Shown here piece after piece: positions 43,484-53,012 of a stretch of DNA of 64,000 nucleotides. The stretch spans positions 1,178,001-1,242,000 of the forward strand of contig CALSQO010000001.1 of NCBI GenBank assembly GCA_943788495.1, written 5' to 3'. The DNA is from UA16 sp905478895. GTDB taxonomy: Bacteria; Bacteroidota; Bacteroidia; Flavobacteriales_D; Sanyastnellaceae. A model generated the notes under the pieces. The model was given only the letters and a program-made list of their open reading frames with translations. It made no database searches and was not told the origin of the DNA. Within the stretch, counting starts at the first letter, position 1; each line of letters begins with the position of its first letter. A program made the position numbers and the translations under genes.

Positions 43484-44671
43484 ATGACACGATTCTTATT
43501 CCTTACAATTCTACTATGCTCAATTAAAGTAGCTGATTGTCAGGAGCTTACATCTGAGCAGCTCGAATACGACGGACTTACTCGAACGTATTTGAAATAC
43601 ATCCCAGCAGGTTTTGATGGAAACAATTCATTGCCATTGGTCATGAATTTTCATGGAGGGACCGACAACGGCAACGCACAGCTCAACATTGCAGACATGC
43701 GCGCATTGGCGGACCAAGATCAATTCATCTTAGTCTATCCAGATGCATATCCAGAGCCTCTCGAAGGCGAAACCAATTGGCAAGTAGTCGTGTCGGGCGA
43801 CTTGCCTTTTACCGTTCCAACGGCACACGATGACATCGGGTTCGTGGACGTGCTCATCGATGCAATGCATGCGGAGCACGGCATCGACCTGAATCGCGTC
43901 TATGCGATGGGTTATTCCAATGGAGGCGGGTTTGCATTTGATTTGGCGTGTCGTTTGAATGAACGCATCGCCGCCATCGGTGTGGTGGCTCGCACGATGT
44001 ACATTGAATCCTATGAATCGTGCAACGTGACCCACCCAACCGCCGTCATGACCATTCTCGGAACAGCGGACTACATTTCCAATTACGACGGAATCACCTA
44101 CGAAGGCACGCTGTATTATGCTTCAGCCGATGATACCCATGAATTGTGGTTGGATGCCAACGGCATACCAGGTGAACCGGTGCAAACTGCAGTCCCTGAT
44201 ATCAGCAGCAACGACGGAAGCACCGCGGACCTCATCACTTGGGAAAGCCTGGATGAATGCGTGGCAGTAGAGCATTACCGCATCAATGGTGGTGGGCACG
44301 ACTGGCCAGGTACTTTCGGCAATATGGACATCGTGGCACACGAAGTGATTTGGGATTTTGTCAAGCAATATGGATTGTCGGGGCACTTGGATTGCACGAC
44401 CAATGCCATCTTGCCTAGCGGCGAAACCCAATCAGACGACTTGCTCTTGTATCCTTTACCAGCATCGAACCACCTGAATGTCACCGTTCCTGGCGATGAA
44501 CCTTGGCACTGCACCCTGATCAATGCGCAAGGCCAAGCCATCCGACGCATGCAATCCAGCTTTTCTCAGTTGACAATTGATTGCAGCGACCTCAAGACTG
44601 GAATGTACTTTATACAGGCCACCGTCCCAAACGGTCAGTCATACACCTCCCAAGTATTGATCGAGCGCTGA
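43484..44671 (+). CDS. Secreted esterase, PHB depolymerase-like, with T9SS sorting domain
   Basis: A 395-residue exported alpha/beta-hydrolase. The signal peptide is MTRFLFLTILLCSIKVADCQ. The oxyanion segment VMNFHGGTDNG, the nucleophile elbow AMGYSNGGGFAFD, the acidic residue in ILGTADYI, and the His in NGGGHDWPGTF match a Ser-Asp-His triad. A type A T9SS domain ends the protein (LYPLPASNHLNV ... GMYFIQATV). It is a relative of the minus-strand esterase at 41140-42195, with which it shares the order of motifs and the HYRxNGGxHDW segment. Polyester or feruloyl ester hydrolysis outside the cell is a plausible role. Confidence 0.87.
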   Translation: MTRFLFLTILLCSIKVADCQELTSEQLEYDGLTRTYLKYIPAGFDGNNSLPLVMNFHGGTDNGNAQLNIADMRALADQDQFILVYPDAYPEPLEGETNWQVVVSGDLPFTVPTAHDDIGFVDVLIDAMHAEHGIDLNRVYAMGYSNGGGFAFDLACRLNERIAAIGVVARTMYIESYESCNVTHPTAVMTILGTADYISNYDGITYEGTLYYASADDTHELWLDANGIPGEPVQTAVPDISSNDGSTADLITWESLDECVAVEHYRINGGGHDWPGTFGNMDIVAHEVIWDFVKQYGLSGHLDCTTNAILPSGETQSDDLLLYPLPASNHLNVTVPGDEPWHCTLINAQGQAIRRMQSSFSQLTIDCSDLKTGMYFIQATVPNGQSYTSQVLIER

Positions 44672-44710
44672 GCGCTTGCCCCACGGATTCTACCACACTA
44701 CTTTTCGGTT

Positions 44711-45928
44711 ATGAAAAAAGTGGCGGTCATCGGCGGAGGAGCAGCAGGGTTTTTCGCGGCGTTGTCTGCGGCGCAACACCATCCCAGTAGCCGAGTTGTC
44801 ATTTATGAGAAATCGGACAAGTTGCTCTCAAAAGTGAAAATTTCGGGTGGGGGGCGCTGCAATGTGACCAATGCGACATTCAAGGCTGGCCCACTCTCCA
44901 AGAATTATCCCCGCGGCGGAAAACCCTTGAAAAAGACGTTTGCTCAATTTGAGACGCAAGACACCATCGATTGGTTTTCCACTCGTGGCGTATCCCTCAA
45001 AACGGAGGCCGACGGCAGAATGTTTCCTGCCACAGATTCGTCGCAAAGCATCATTGATTGCCTGACGCATCAAGCACAAAAAGCGGGCATAGAAATTCGA
45101 ATGCGCACACCGGTGCAACGCATCACGCAACAGGACGATAGAATCGTGGTAAATGATGAAGCCTTCGACGCTGTGATCGTCGCAACGGGTGGCAGTCCAA
45201 AGTCGAGCGGGTTTGATTGGCTCGCGGCAATGGGACACAGCATCACGCAACCCGTGCCCTCTTTGTTCACGTTCAACATGCCCGGAGAATCAGTCAAGGA
45301 GATGATGGGATTGGTGGTACCCGATGCGTTGGTTCGTATCCAAGGGACCAAGCTTTCTCATCAAGGACCTGTATTGATTACGCATTGGGGCATGAGCGGT
45401 CCGGCCGTGCTCAAGCTATCGGCATGGGGCGCCCGGGAACTTCAGGCACGCGGTTACGCCTTCAACATTCAAATCAATTGGATCGGCATCGCCAATGAAA
45501 GCGAAGTCTTGGACATCATTGAAGCGTCGCTTCCCGAGAACAGGAAAAAGAAGATATCCAATGCATGTCCGTTCGACCTTCCAAAGAACTTTTGGCTGTA
45601 CGTATTGAATAAGTCGCAGGTAAACGCCGACATGCCCTGGCTTGAGCTGGGGAAAAAATCACGAAATAAATTGGTCAACACCTTGCTCAATGATATCTAC
45701 GCCGTGAAAGGCAAGACCACCTTCAAGGAAGAGTTTGTGACGTGTGGGGGAATCAAGGCCGGTGAGGTGGATTTTGGCACCATGCAAAGCCGAATTGTCC
45801 CTGGTTTATTCTTTGCGGGCGAAGTGCTCGATGTCGACGGCATTACCGGCGGCTTTAATTTTCAAGCAGCCTGGTCCACCGGATTTGTGGCCGGGAAATG
45901 TTTGTCTGCGTCTGTGAACGCATCATGA
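44711..45928 (+). CDS. NAD(P)/FAD-dependent oxidoreductase (HI0933/BaiN family)
   Basis: A 405-residue flavoprotein. The FAD-binding GGGAAG lies at the N-terminus (VAVIGGGAAGFFAALSAA). The family hallmark ISGGGRCNVTN follows near residue 45, and FAGEVLDVDGITGGFNFQ with the second FAD contact lies near the C-terminus. The family includes putative bile-acid dehydrogenases and tRNA-modifying homologues, but most members have no known substrate. It lies 39 bases after the esterase gene, but there is no sign of a functional link. Confidence 0.88.
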   Translation: MKKVAVIGGGAAGFFAALSAAQHHPSSRVVIYEKSDKLLSKVKISGGGRCNVTNATFKAGPLSKNYPRGGKPLKKTFAQFETQDTIDWFSTRGVSLKTEADGRMFPATDSSQSIIDCLTHQAQKAGIEIRMRTPVQRITQQDDRIVVNDEAFDAVIVATGGSPKSSGFDWLAAMGHSITQPVPSLFTFNMPGESVKEMMGLVVPDALVRIQGTKLSHQGPVLITHWGMSGPAVLKLSAWGARELQARGYAFNIQINWIGIANESEVLDIIEASLPENRKKKISNACPFDLPKNFWLYVLNKSQVNADMPWLELGKKSRNKLVNTLLNDIYAVKGKTTFKEEFVTCGGIKAGEVDFGTMQSRIVPGLFFAGEVLDVDGITGGFNFQAAWSTGFVAGKCLSASVNAS

Positions 45929-45987
45929 ATTAACCGCATTGAGATCGAGCTTGCCAAAACCTATACGCTGAGCTTTCGGGCAACAAG

Positions 45988-46018
45988 AAGCCCCGCAATC
46001 CGAGGATATACGGGGCTT
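45988..46018 (-). terminator. Possible terminator after tRNA-Asp
   Basis: AAGCCCCG / CGGGGCTT stem with a 15-base loop. On the minus strand it lies 15 bases after the tRNA 3' end and is followed by a T-rich cttcttgtt stretch rather than a pure T-run. Confidence 0.5.
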
Positions 46019-46033
46019 AGTGACATTTGTTGG

Positions 46034-46107
46034 CGGTCTGGACGAGACTCGAACTCGCGACCCCATGCGTGACAGGCATGTATTCTAACCAACTGAACTA
46101 CCAGACC
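46034..46107 (-). tRNA. tRNA-Asp (anticodon GTC)
   Basis: The minus strand folds into a full cloverleaf. The acceptor stem is GGTCTGG / CCAGACC. The D-arm has AGTTCAGTTGGTTAGAAT, the anticodon stem is CATGC / GCATG with loop CTGTCAC (anticodon GTC), and the T-arm contains GTTCGAGTC. The discriminator base is G, and CCA is encoded (bases 46031-46033). No other tRNA lies nearby. Confidence 0.95.
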
Positions 46108-46271
46108 GTTTCACAACAGTGTGCTACTCATTTGTAGCGGAGCGCAAAGATAAGCCATCTGACCGTTCTCACGCAAGGTGAATACGCCTCATTCGAAAAA
46201 AAAGTTTCGATTGGGTCAGGGATCTTTTCTCTACTCCTTTCCAAAAGACACAAAATCAATTGATTCGAGAA

Positions 46272-47216
46272 TCAAAAACGTGAGGACCGAAGCTTGGCGC
46301 GCTTGGCCAAGTAAGCTGACAACACCGGATAAACGCCAGCGGCAATATCCACATCAATCCAGTCCACGCGGTACTGTGAACAACGCAACTCCAACTCCTT
46401 TCGCAATTCGGACATGCGAAGGGTGTAAGAATCTCGAACTTCCGACGGGTGCAGGCGAATCTCCGTCCCTGTTTCCAAATCTTGGAATATGGTGGGGCGG
46501 TCTTCAAATTCAAAGTCCACTTCGGTTGCTTTGTCCAGCACATGAAAAACAACAACCTCGTGCTTGTTGTGCCGCAAATGCTGCAATGCTGCCATCATGG
46601 CATCCACATCCCCACCTCGATCCAAAAGGTCACTAAAAACAACAACCAGGGATCGGCGTGGACTTGCTTCCGCAATCTGGTGAAGGGCATCAACAGCACC
46701 CGTTTCTGCCCTGCGGTCATTGGATTCGTCCAATAAGGCTTCGAGCTCCTGATAAACGGCACGCAAATGCACGTTTGACGACTTAGCCGGCATGTGCGAC
46801 TCCAGGGAATCACTGAAGAGACTCAACCCTACCGCATCTCGCTGTCGGCGAAACAATTCCATCAGAGCGGCACTGCTATGCACAGCAAACTTCAGCTTGT
46901 TCATTTCTGGACCATTCGGATCGACTTCGCCGGGATACCACATGGACCCGCTGCAGTCAACCACGAGTTGGCACCGAAGGTTGGTTTCCTCCTCGTAACG
47001 TTTGACGAAAAGTTTATCCGTTCGGCCAAAAAGTTTCCAATCGATGTGCCGCGTCGATTCGCCGGGATTGTACAGCCTGTGCTCCGCAAATTCCACTGAA
47101 AAACCATGGAATGGACTGCGGTGCAATCCCGTTATGAACCCCTCCACTGCTTGGCGCGCCAAAAATTCCAAGCGACCAAAGCGCTGAAGCAAAGCAGGAT
47201 CTACAGTTGCAGGCAT
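46272..47216 (-). CDS. DUF58 domain protein with von Willebrand-type core
   Basis: A 314-residue protein. The DUF58 hallmark is present near residue 45-70 (YNPGESTRHIDWKLFGRTDKLFVKRY). A MIDAS-like DCSGSM segment lies near residue 87 and SLVVVFSDLLDRG near 190. In many Bacteroidota such a gene sits in a MoxR-BatA-D aerotolerance operon, and these proteins work with MoxR AAA+ ATPases. Here no MoxR or Bat gene is adjacent, so it is separated from its usual partners or they lie elsewhere. The start at 47216 gives MPATVDPALLQRFGR. Confidence 0.87.
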   Translation of the reverse strand: MPATVDPALLQRFGRLEFLARQAVEGFITGLHRSPFHGFSVEFAEHRLYNPGESTRHIDWKLFGRTDKLFVKRYEEETNLRCQLVVDCSGSMWYPGEVDPNGPEMNKLKFAVHSSAALMELFRRQRDAVGLSLFSDSLESHMPAKSSNVHLRAVYQELEALLDESNDRRAETGAVDALHQIAEASPRRSLVVVFSDLLDRGGDVDAMMAALQHLRHNKHEVVVFHVLDKATEVDFEFEDRPTIFQDLETGTEIRLHPSEVRDSYTLRMSELRKELELRCSQYRVDWIDVDIAAGVYPVLSAYLAKRAKLRSSRF

Positions 47217-47350
47217 GACCTTAAAGTTAGTGCGATTGAAACAAAAAATCCCCACCGGAAAGGCAGGGACTTTTTATCGTTGTGAATGCAGTGAAGCATT
47301 GCGCCGTTGCAGAACCTCATACGAAGCCCCAAAGGAACAATCCCAGAGGC

Positions 47351-47668
47351 CTACATCAACGCCTCAAGCTTTTCAACGAGTACGTTTTTTGGAACCGCAC
47401 CCACGCTTTTATCCACTACTTCACCTCCTTTCAAAAAAAGGATGGTAGGGATATTGCGAACGCCATATTTCATGCTAATGTCTCCATGTTGGTCTACATT
47501 GACCTTGCCCACGACAGCTTTGCCGTCGTAATCGTTGGCAAGCTCCTCAATGACGGGACCCACCATTCGGCAAGGTCCACACCACTCGGCCCAGAAATCA
47601 ACAATAACAGGCTTGTCGCTTTTCAACGCCATGTCATCGAAGTTCTCATTGGTAAATTCTACAGCCAT
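47351..47668 (-). CDS. trxA: Thioredoxin
   Basis: A 105-residue thioredoxin of normal length, with the redox motif WCGPC (AEWCGPCRMVGP) near residue 30, the cis-proline loop in NIPTILFLKGG, and the closing helix. It reduces disulfides in cytoplasmic proteins such as ribonucleotide reductase and peroxidases, and is in turn reduced by thioredoxin reductase. A TACCTTTG promoter-like element lies 50 bases upstream. Confidence 0.95.
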   Translation of the reverse strand: MAVEFTNENFDDMALKSDKPVIVDFWAEWCGPCRMVGPVIEELANDYDGKAVVGKVNVDQHGDISMKYGVRNIPTILFLKGGEVVDKSVGAVPKNVLVEKLEALM

Positions 47669-47717
47669 AATTCAATCGTTTTTGAATGCGCGTTTTGTCG
47701 CACTGTGATTTGTATGT

Positions 47718-47725
47718 CAAAGGTA
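47718..47725 (-). promoter_or_regulatory. Putative -7 element for trxA
   Basis: CAAAGGTA on the plus strand reads TACCTTTG on the minus strand, matching TAnnTTTG, 50 bases upstream of the trxA start. No clear -33 element at normal spacing. The rest of the gap between trxA and dnaE (47726-47903) shows nothing else I can support. Confidence 0.42.
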
Positions 47726-47903
47726 AATGCGCAACTCATCGCTTCCACCGCTCCCACCCCCATCAGATGCCTCTTTTTTCCACCTTTTTTGCAAACTTTG
47801 GTTTAAAAGTGACAATCCAACCCTTTAATCCCTGGCACCGTATTGCGGGATCATTCGGAGATGCAAGCGAGCGCTGTTGAGTCCGTCGCTTCGTTCCAAG
47901 GCA

Positions 47904-50900
47904 TCACTTGGCCATCTCCAACCGGTATTTGACACCGCCCTGAACAACCAATTCTTCTAAGGCTTCCACAAATCCATCGCTCAATTCCACCTTTCTGCTC
48001 CGGCTTGGCATTTCAACTGCCGAGCCTGCATCATGCATCTCAAGGGTAAGCCCCACTTGGCCGGGATTTTCTTCCACCAGCTGTCCGAGGTGATCCAATC
48101 GGTGCTCGTCGAGCACCGCGATGTCAATTTGAAGCCGGAGCCGTGCAATAAACTTCTCACGCACATCGGCCAACAGTTCGATGTGCCGGACTTTGAACTC
48201 CACATCGTTGGGGTCATCCCGGAAACGGCGCTGCTCCACCGAACCTTTGACAAACAAGAACCACCCTTCCACAAGGTAATCTTTGAACTTAAGGTAATCT
48301 TCGCCAAACAACATGAACCGTTGACTGCCGCGGTAATCTTCAATTGTAACGCTGCCAAATGGCTTGCCCGCTTTGGAAATTCGGTGCTGGCATTCCGCCA
48401 CGCAACCGGCAAATCGGAGTTCTCGCCCACGCCAATTCAACGGATAATCCAGCACTTCCAATCCGTCCTTGGGGCTGCATAGGTGCCTGATCTCGAATCG
48501 GAATTTGTCCAATGGGTGGCCGGAAATGTAAACGCCAATGATTTCGCGTTCCCGTGATAACAAGTCCATCTGATCCCATGGTTCGCACACGGGAATGGTG
48601 GGTTCCGGCATTTCCATTTCTTCCATACCTCCAAAGAGGGATGCTTGCGAACTGTTTTCGTCCTCTTGATGACCCGCACCGTAACGAGCGGCCAGCTCGA
48701 TGAGCGTCCGCCCTTTCTCATCCAACGCAAAGTATTGCGCACGATGCAGCCCTTCGAATCCATCAAATCCGCCGCCCAAAGCCAATGCTTCGAACACACG
48801 CTTGTTCACGTCTTTGGGTGAAACCCTGCGCGCAAAATCAAACAAGCCCTTGTACGCACCTGCCCCGTCCTCTCGCCCGGCAATGATGGCCTCCACCGCT
48901 CCTTCTCCCACGCCCCGCATCGCACCCAATCCAAATCGAATGGCACCGGCTGCGTTCACGCGGAATTTGAACAGGGATTCGTTGACATCGGGTCCCAATA
49001 CAGGGATGCCGCGGTGACGCGACTCTTCCATGAACAACGTCACTTGCTTGATGTCGCTCATGTTGTTGGAAAGGACAGCAGCCATGTATTCCGCGGGAAA
49101 GTTCGCCTTGAGGTAGGCCGTTTGGTAGGCTACCCAGGCATAACACGTTGAATGCGATTTATTGAATGCATACGCTGCGAACGCTTCCCAGTCTTTCCAA
49201 ATCTTTTCAAGGCGCGTGGGATCATGCCCACGCTCTTCGCCCTGGGCGAGAAATTGCGGCTTCATCTTTGCGATGAGGTCCGCTTTCTTCTTACCCATCG
49301 CTTTTCGAAGCGTATCGGCCTCTCCCTTGGTGAATCCCGCCAGTTTTTGAGAAAGCAACATCACCTGCTCTTGGTACACCGTGATGCCATAAGTTTCCTC
49401 CAAGTATTCCTTGCACGCGTCCACGTCGTAGGAAATCTCTTCGGTGCCGTGCTTCCGTCGAATGAAAGAAGGAATGTACTCGAGCGGGCCAGGCCGGTAC
49501 AAGGCGTTCATGGCGATGAGGTCACCAAAAACCGTAGGCTTCAATTCCTTCAAGTATTTCTGCATGCCCGCGGACTCGTATTGGAAAATCCCAATCGTTT
49601 CACCACGTTGAAACAACTCGTATGTTTTTTCGTCGTCCAATGGGAAGGCATCCGGGTCCAGGTCCAATCCATGGCGGTCCTTGACGTTGCGGACTGCATC
49701 TTTGATAATCGTCAAGGTCTTGAGCCCCAAGAAGTCCATTTTGAGCAATCCTGCATCTTCAGCAACAGCATTGTCAAATTGTGTACACGCCATATCGCTG
49801 TCTTTGGCGACGGCTACAGGAACGTAATTGGTAATGTCGGACGGCGTGATGATGACGCCACACGCATGAATGCCTGTGTTGCGCAAACTCCCTTCGAGGA
49901 CCTGAGCCGTTCGCAAGGTTTGTCCTTCCAAACTCGGCTTTTTGGCCAAATCCTTGATCATATTCACCTGCTGCAACCCCTCCGCACCTCGGAGCTTTTC
50001 CTTGAGCGTCTTATCGTCCAACGAAAACAGCTTCTTGAGGCTGATATCAGGCATGAGCTTCGCAATGCGATCCGCTTCCGCCAATGGCAATTCCATCACG
50101 CGCGCAGTGTCTCGAATGGAGCTCTTAGCTGCCATGGAACCGTAGGTGATGATCTGAGCAACTTGGTTGGCACCGTATTTATCAATCACATAGTCAATCA
50201 CCTTTCCTCGCCCCTCGTCATCGAAGTCAATGTCAATATCGGGCAGGCTCACCCGGTCCGGATTGAGAAATCGCTCAAACAGCAAATCATAAGCAATGGG
50301 ATCCACGTTGGTGATGCCGACGCAGTAGGCGACGGCGGATCCCGCGGCTGACCCACGCCCTGGTCCCACACTTACTCCCATTTCACGGGCCGCACCGGTG
50401 AAATCCTGTACGATCAAAAAGTAGCCCGGGTAGCCCGTGCGCTCAATGGTCTCCAACTCAAAATCCAACCGCTGGCGGATTTCATCAGTGATCTCAGGGT
50501 AGCGCTTCTCAGCCCCCTTGTATGCCAAGTGGCGCAAATAGGCGTTCTCTCCCCTCTTGCCGCCGTCCGTTGCATCTTCTGCATGAACGAATTCCACCGG
50601 AATTTCATACGCCGGCAAAAGGACGTCGCGCTCCAGTACATAGGATTCACAGCTGTCCGCAATGGCTTGGGCATTGGTGAGGCCTTCAGGCAGATCAGCA
50701 AACAACTTTCGCATCTCCGCCGGTGATTTGAGGTACCATTCTTCGTTCGGCATGCCGAATCGAAATTCCCGACCGCGCTTGCCGATGTAGCGTTTGGGCT
50801 TGCTCACGTTTTGAGCATCCTTGACGCACAGCAAGATGTCATGGGCATCTGCTTGTTTCTTCTCGGCGTAATAACAATTGTTTGCGGCGATGTATTTCAC

Positions 50901-52205
50901 GTCGTGCTTCGCACAAAAACGCAACAACACTTCATTCACCACATCTTCTTCCTCGAGACCGTGGCGGTTGATTTCAGCATAAAAATTATCACCCAAGGTC
51001 TCCTTCCACCAAAGAAAGGCCTCCTCCGCCTGCTGTTCGCCAACATTGAGGATCAACGAAGGCACTTCCCCGAACAACCCGCCCGTAGTAGCGATGATGT
51101 TCTCCGAGTGCTCGGCAATCAATGGCTTGTCGATTCGGGGCACATAATAAAAACCGTCAGTGTATGCCTTGGAACTGAGCTTGGTCAGTTCGTGGTAACC
51201 TGCCTTGTTTTTGGCCAGTAGTACAGTGGGATACCCATCGTCTTTGACGCTGCGGTTTTCATGCTCACGGCAGACATTTAGCTCGGCGCCGACAATGGCC
51301 TTTATGCCATTCTTATTCGCTTCTCGCACAAATTGAAACGCTCCCATCATGTTTCCATGATCGGAAATCGCCAACGCATTCATGCCAAAATCTGCCGCCT
51401 GCTTTGTCAACTCTGCCACACTGCTGACCGCCTGGAGAATACTGAACTTGCTATGCGTATGGAGGTGGACCACCGAAACAGCGTCAGATACAGCAGCCGC
51501 AGCCGCAGCATCACTAGGCGGTTTCTTTGCCTGTTTTTTCTCGGGCTTGGCCGCCGCGAAATTGGCGGCCTCCAATTTTGGCGCTTCATACTGAATGCCA
51601 TCCGGGTCAGTCAATTCTGGTCGTTGAATCACCCGCAAGCGGCACAACTCGAAGAAGCATTTGGCGGTGGCATCCACATCGTACGCGGCATCGTGTGCTT
51701 CGCCGAACCCTTCCCCAAAGAGTTTCTGATGGAGTTCGGTCAACGTCGGCCATTTGTACTGGCCTCCTCGTCCACCGGGAATCGCGCAATAATCCGTGGC
51801 TTCATTTTTGGAATCAATGACCGGCTTGCCCGTCAGCTTCTCCATGGGTTGCTGGAGACGATGGTATTCCGCTCCAACGATGTTTACATCAAACTCGATG
51901 TTATGCCCCATGACATAGGAAGCACGGGCAAGATCCGCATCAAACTCAGCCAGCGCTTCCGCCAACGGAATGCCATCCGCCTCAGCGCGCGCGGTTGTGA
52001 TGCCGTGAATTTTGGCTGATGTGAAGGGAATGGTAAACCCCTCCGGTTGAATGATGCGATTGCCACGGGCAATCAAACTTCCATCAGCGGCATGCAGTTG
52101 CCATGCCAATTGAACCAATCGTGGCCAATTATCGCTGTCTGTGAGGGGGGCCTTCCAATCACGTGGTAGTCCTGTAGTCTCCGTATCATAGATTAAAAAC
52201 ATCAC
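47904..52205 (-). CDS. dnaE: DNA polymerase III alpha subunit with N-terminal DnaQ-like exonuclease
   Basis: A 1433-residue replicative polymerase. Residues 1-180 form a DnaQ-like 3'-5' exonuclease: IYDTETTGLP (Asp7, Glu9), GHNIEFDVNIVG near 102, and HDAAYDVDAT near 170. An Ala/Lys-rich linker follows (about 215-245). The PHP domain starts at VHLHTHSKFSI, with AISDHGNMMGAF. The catalytic palm has PDIDIDFDDEGRG, and YRPGPLEYIPSFIRRKHG and FNKSHSTCYAWVAYQTAYL lie in the finger and thumb regions. An OB fold near the end (CVAECQHRISKAGKPFG) is complete. This fusion of proofreader and polymerase is usual in Flavobacteriia. It lies 102 bases downstream of the SDR gene of the pterin-like operon on the same strand. 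Confidence 0.96.
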   Translation of the reverse strand: MMFLIYDTETTGLPRDWKAPLTDSDNWPRLVQLAWQLHAADGSLIARGNRIIQPEGFTIPFTSAKIHGITTARAEADGIPLAEALAEFDADLARASYVMGHNIEFDVNIVGAEYHRLQQPMEKLTGKPVIDSKNEATDYCAIPGGRGGQYKWPTLTELHQKLFGEGFGEAHDAAYDVDATAKCFFELCRLRVIQRPELTDPDGIQYEAPKLEAANFAAAKPEKKQAKKPPSDAAAAAAVSDAVSVVHLHTHSKFSILQAVSSVAELTKQAADFGMNALAISDHGNMMGAFQFVREANKNGIKAIVGAELNVCREHENRSVKDDGYPTVLLAKNKAGYHELTKLSSKAYTDGFYYVPRIDKPLIAEHSENIIATTGGLFGEVPSLILNVGEQQAEEAFLWWKETLGDNFYAEINRHGLEEEDVVNEVLLRFCAKHDVKYIAANNCYYAEKKQADAHDILLCVKDAQNVSKPKRYIGKRGREFRFGMPNEEWYLKSPAEMRKLFADLPEGLTNAQAIADSCESYVLERDVLLPAYEIPVEFVHAEDATDGGKRGENAYLRHLAYKGAEKRYPEITDEIRQRLDFELETIERTGYPGYFLIVQDFTGAAREMGVSVGPGRGSAAGSAVAYCVGITNVDPIAYDLLFERFLNPDRVSLPDIDIDFDDEGRGKVIDYVIDKYGANQVAQIITYGSMAAKSSIRDTARVMELPLAEADRIAKLMPDISLKKLFSLDDKTLKEKLRGAEGLQQVNMIKDLAKKPSLEGQTLRTAQVLEGSLRNTGIHACGVIITPSDITNYVPVAVAKDSDMACTQFDNAVAEDAGLLKMDFLGLKTLTIIKDAVRNVKDRHGLDLDPDAFPLDDEKTYELFQRGETIGIFQYESAGMQKYLKELKPTVFGDLIAMNALYRPGPLEYIPSFIRRKHGTEEISYDVDACKEYLEETYGITVYQEQVMLLSQKLAGFTKGEADTLRKAMGKKKADLIAKMKPQFLAQGEERGHDPTRLEKIWKDWEAFAAYAFNKSHSTCYAWVAYQTAYLKANFPAEYMAAVLSNNMSDIKQVTLFMEESRHRGIPVLGPDVNESLFKFRVNAAGAIRFGLGAMRGVGEGAVEAIIAGREDGAGAYKGLFDFARRVSPKDVNKRVFEALALGGGFDGFEGLHRAQYFALDEKGRTLIELAARYGAGHQEDENSSQASLFGGMEEMEMPEPTIPVCEPWDQMDLLSREREIIGVYISGHPLDKFRFEIRHLCSPKDGLEVLDYPLNWRGRELRFAGCVAECQHRISKAGKPFGSVTIEDYRGSQRFMLFGEDYLKFKDYLVEGWFLFVKGSVEQRRFRDDPNDVEFKVRHIELLADVREKFIARLRLQIDIAVLDEHRLDHLGQLVEENPGQVGLTLEMHDAGSAVEMPSRSRKVELSDGFVEALEELVVQGGVKYRLEMAK

Positions 52206-52307
52206 TCGAAACTACACGCTGCGTTTGGCTTTCAATGCTTTCTTTGACCTTCAGTTATTCACGCGTTATACCCAAGGAAATGCACACCGCCGAGCCGGTG
52301 TATTTCA

Positions 52308-53009
52308 TCACTCGATGTCACCTTCAAAAGGCCGAATCACGAGCTCTTCCATCACGGCCTCTTGCGGAAGTTGCCAGGCCGCAAACATTGCTTCTGCCAC
52401 GTGTGCTGCGTCCAACAGTCGATCTTCGGGAAACGTCGCCCCTTCCCATGAATGCGACCAAGTCGGTCCGGGCATGACGGCGGTGACGCGCACCCCGCGC
52501 GGACGCATCTCGTGGCGCAGCGCTTCAATCAACGCCCCCTGTGCGTGCTTCGAAATGCTGTACCCTGGCTTCCCAAAAAACATTTTTTTCGCGGCAACTG
52601 AAGACATTTCAAAGATGTATCCACCGTTCGCAAAAGAAGAATCCAACGCATTTATTAAGTCATAGTGCGACAGAACATTAAGCTCAATCATATAACGCAA
52701 ATCCGAACGACTATCTCCCAATAAGCTACCGGGCAAGTAGAGGCCCGCATTGTTCACCAAGACATCGAGTTTGGGCGTCGTAGACAAAACCCCTTGGGCC
52801 AAAGCATGCACTCCTTCTTCTTTCGTTAAATCCACTGAGTGCAGGTGTATTTTCAAACCGGGTCGGGCCAGCGCCTCAGCCGCTTTCTGCAATTCCTCAG
52901 TACCGCGCGCTGCAAGGTGCAAGTCACTCAGCTCCGGAGCAAACCGTTGGGCTACGGCGAGGCCAATGCCTTTGGAGGCCCCGGTAATCAATGCTGTTTT
53001 TCGTTTCAT
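52308..53009 (-). CDS. Short-chain dehydrogenase/reductase
   Basis: A 233-residue SDR with TGASKGIGLA for cofactor binding at the N-terminus, NNAG near residue 88, a Ser in FEMSSVAAKK and the catalytic YSISK (Tyr-x-x-x-Lys) near residue 150. Basic residues after the first strand (AARGTEE) suggest NADPH. It is the last gene of a four-gene minus-strand operon, three bases after the FolB-cupin gene. SDRs reduce many carbonyls, and pteridine-type reductases are also SDRs, so a pterin substrate is possible given the context but not shown by the sequence. Confidence 0.88.
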   Translation of the reverse strand: MKRKTALITGASKGIGLAVAQRFAPELSDLHLAARGTEELQKAAEALARPGLKIHLHSVDLTKEEGVHALAQGVLSTTPKLDVLVNNAGLYLPGSLLGDSRSDLRYMIELNVLSHYDLINALDSSFANGGYIFEMSSVAAKKMFFGKPGYSISKHAQGALIEALRHEMRPRGVRVTAVMPGPTWSHSWEGATFPEDRLLDAAHVAEAMFAAWQLPQEAVMEELVIRPFEGDIE

Positions 53010-53012
53010 GGC

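Noticed and set aside
46178..46636. A plus-strand open frame of 152 codons after the tRNA
   Set aside because: It overlaps the DUF58 gene antisense and looks random in composition.
47686..47880. A 64-codon plus-strand frame between trxA and dnaE
   Set aside because: It has no family likeness and lies over the trxA promoter region.
47904..52205. DnaQ-DnaE fusion as a novel polymerase
   Set aside because: This fusion is the usual form in Flavobacteriia and related Bacteroidota.
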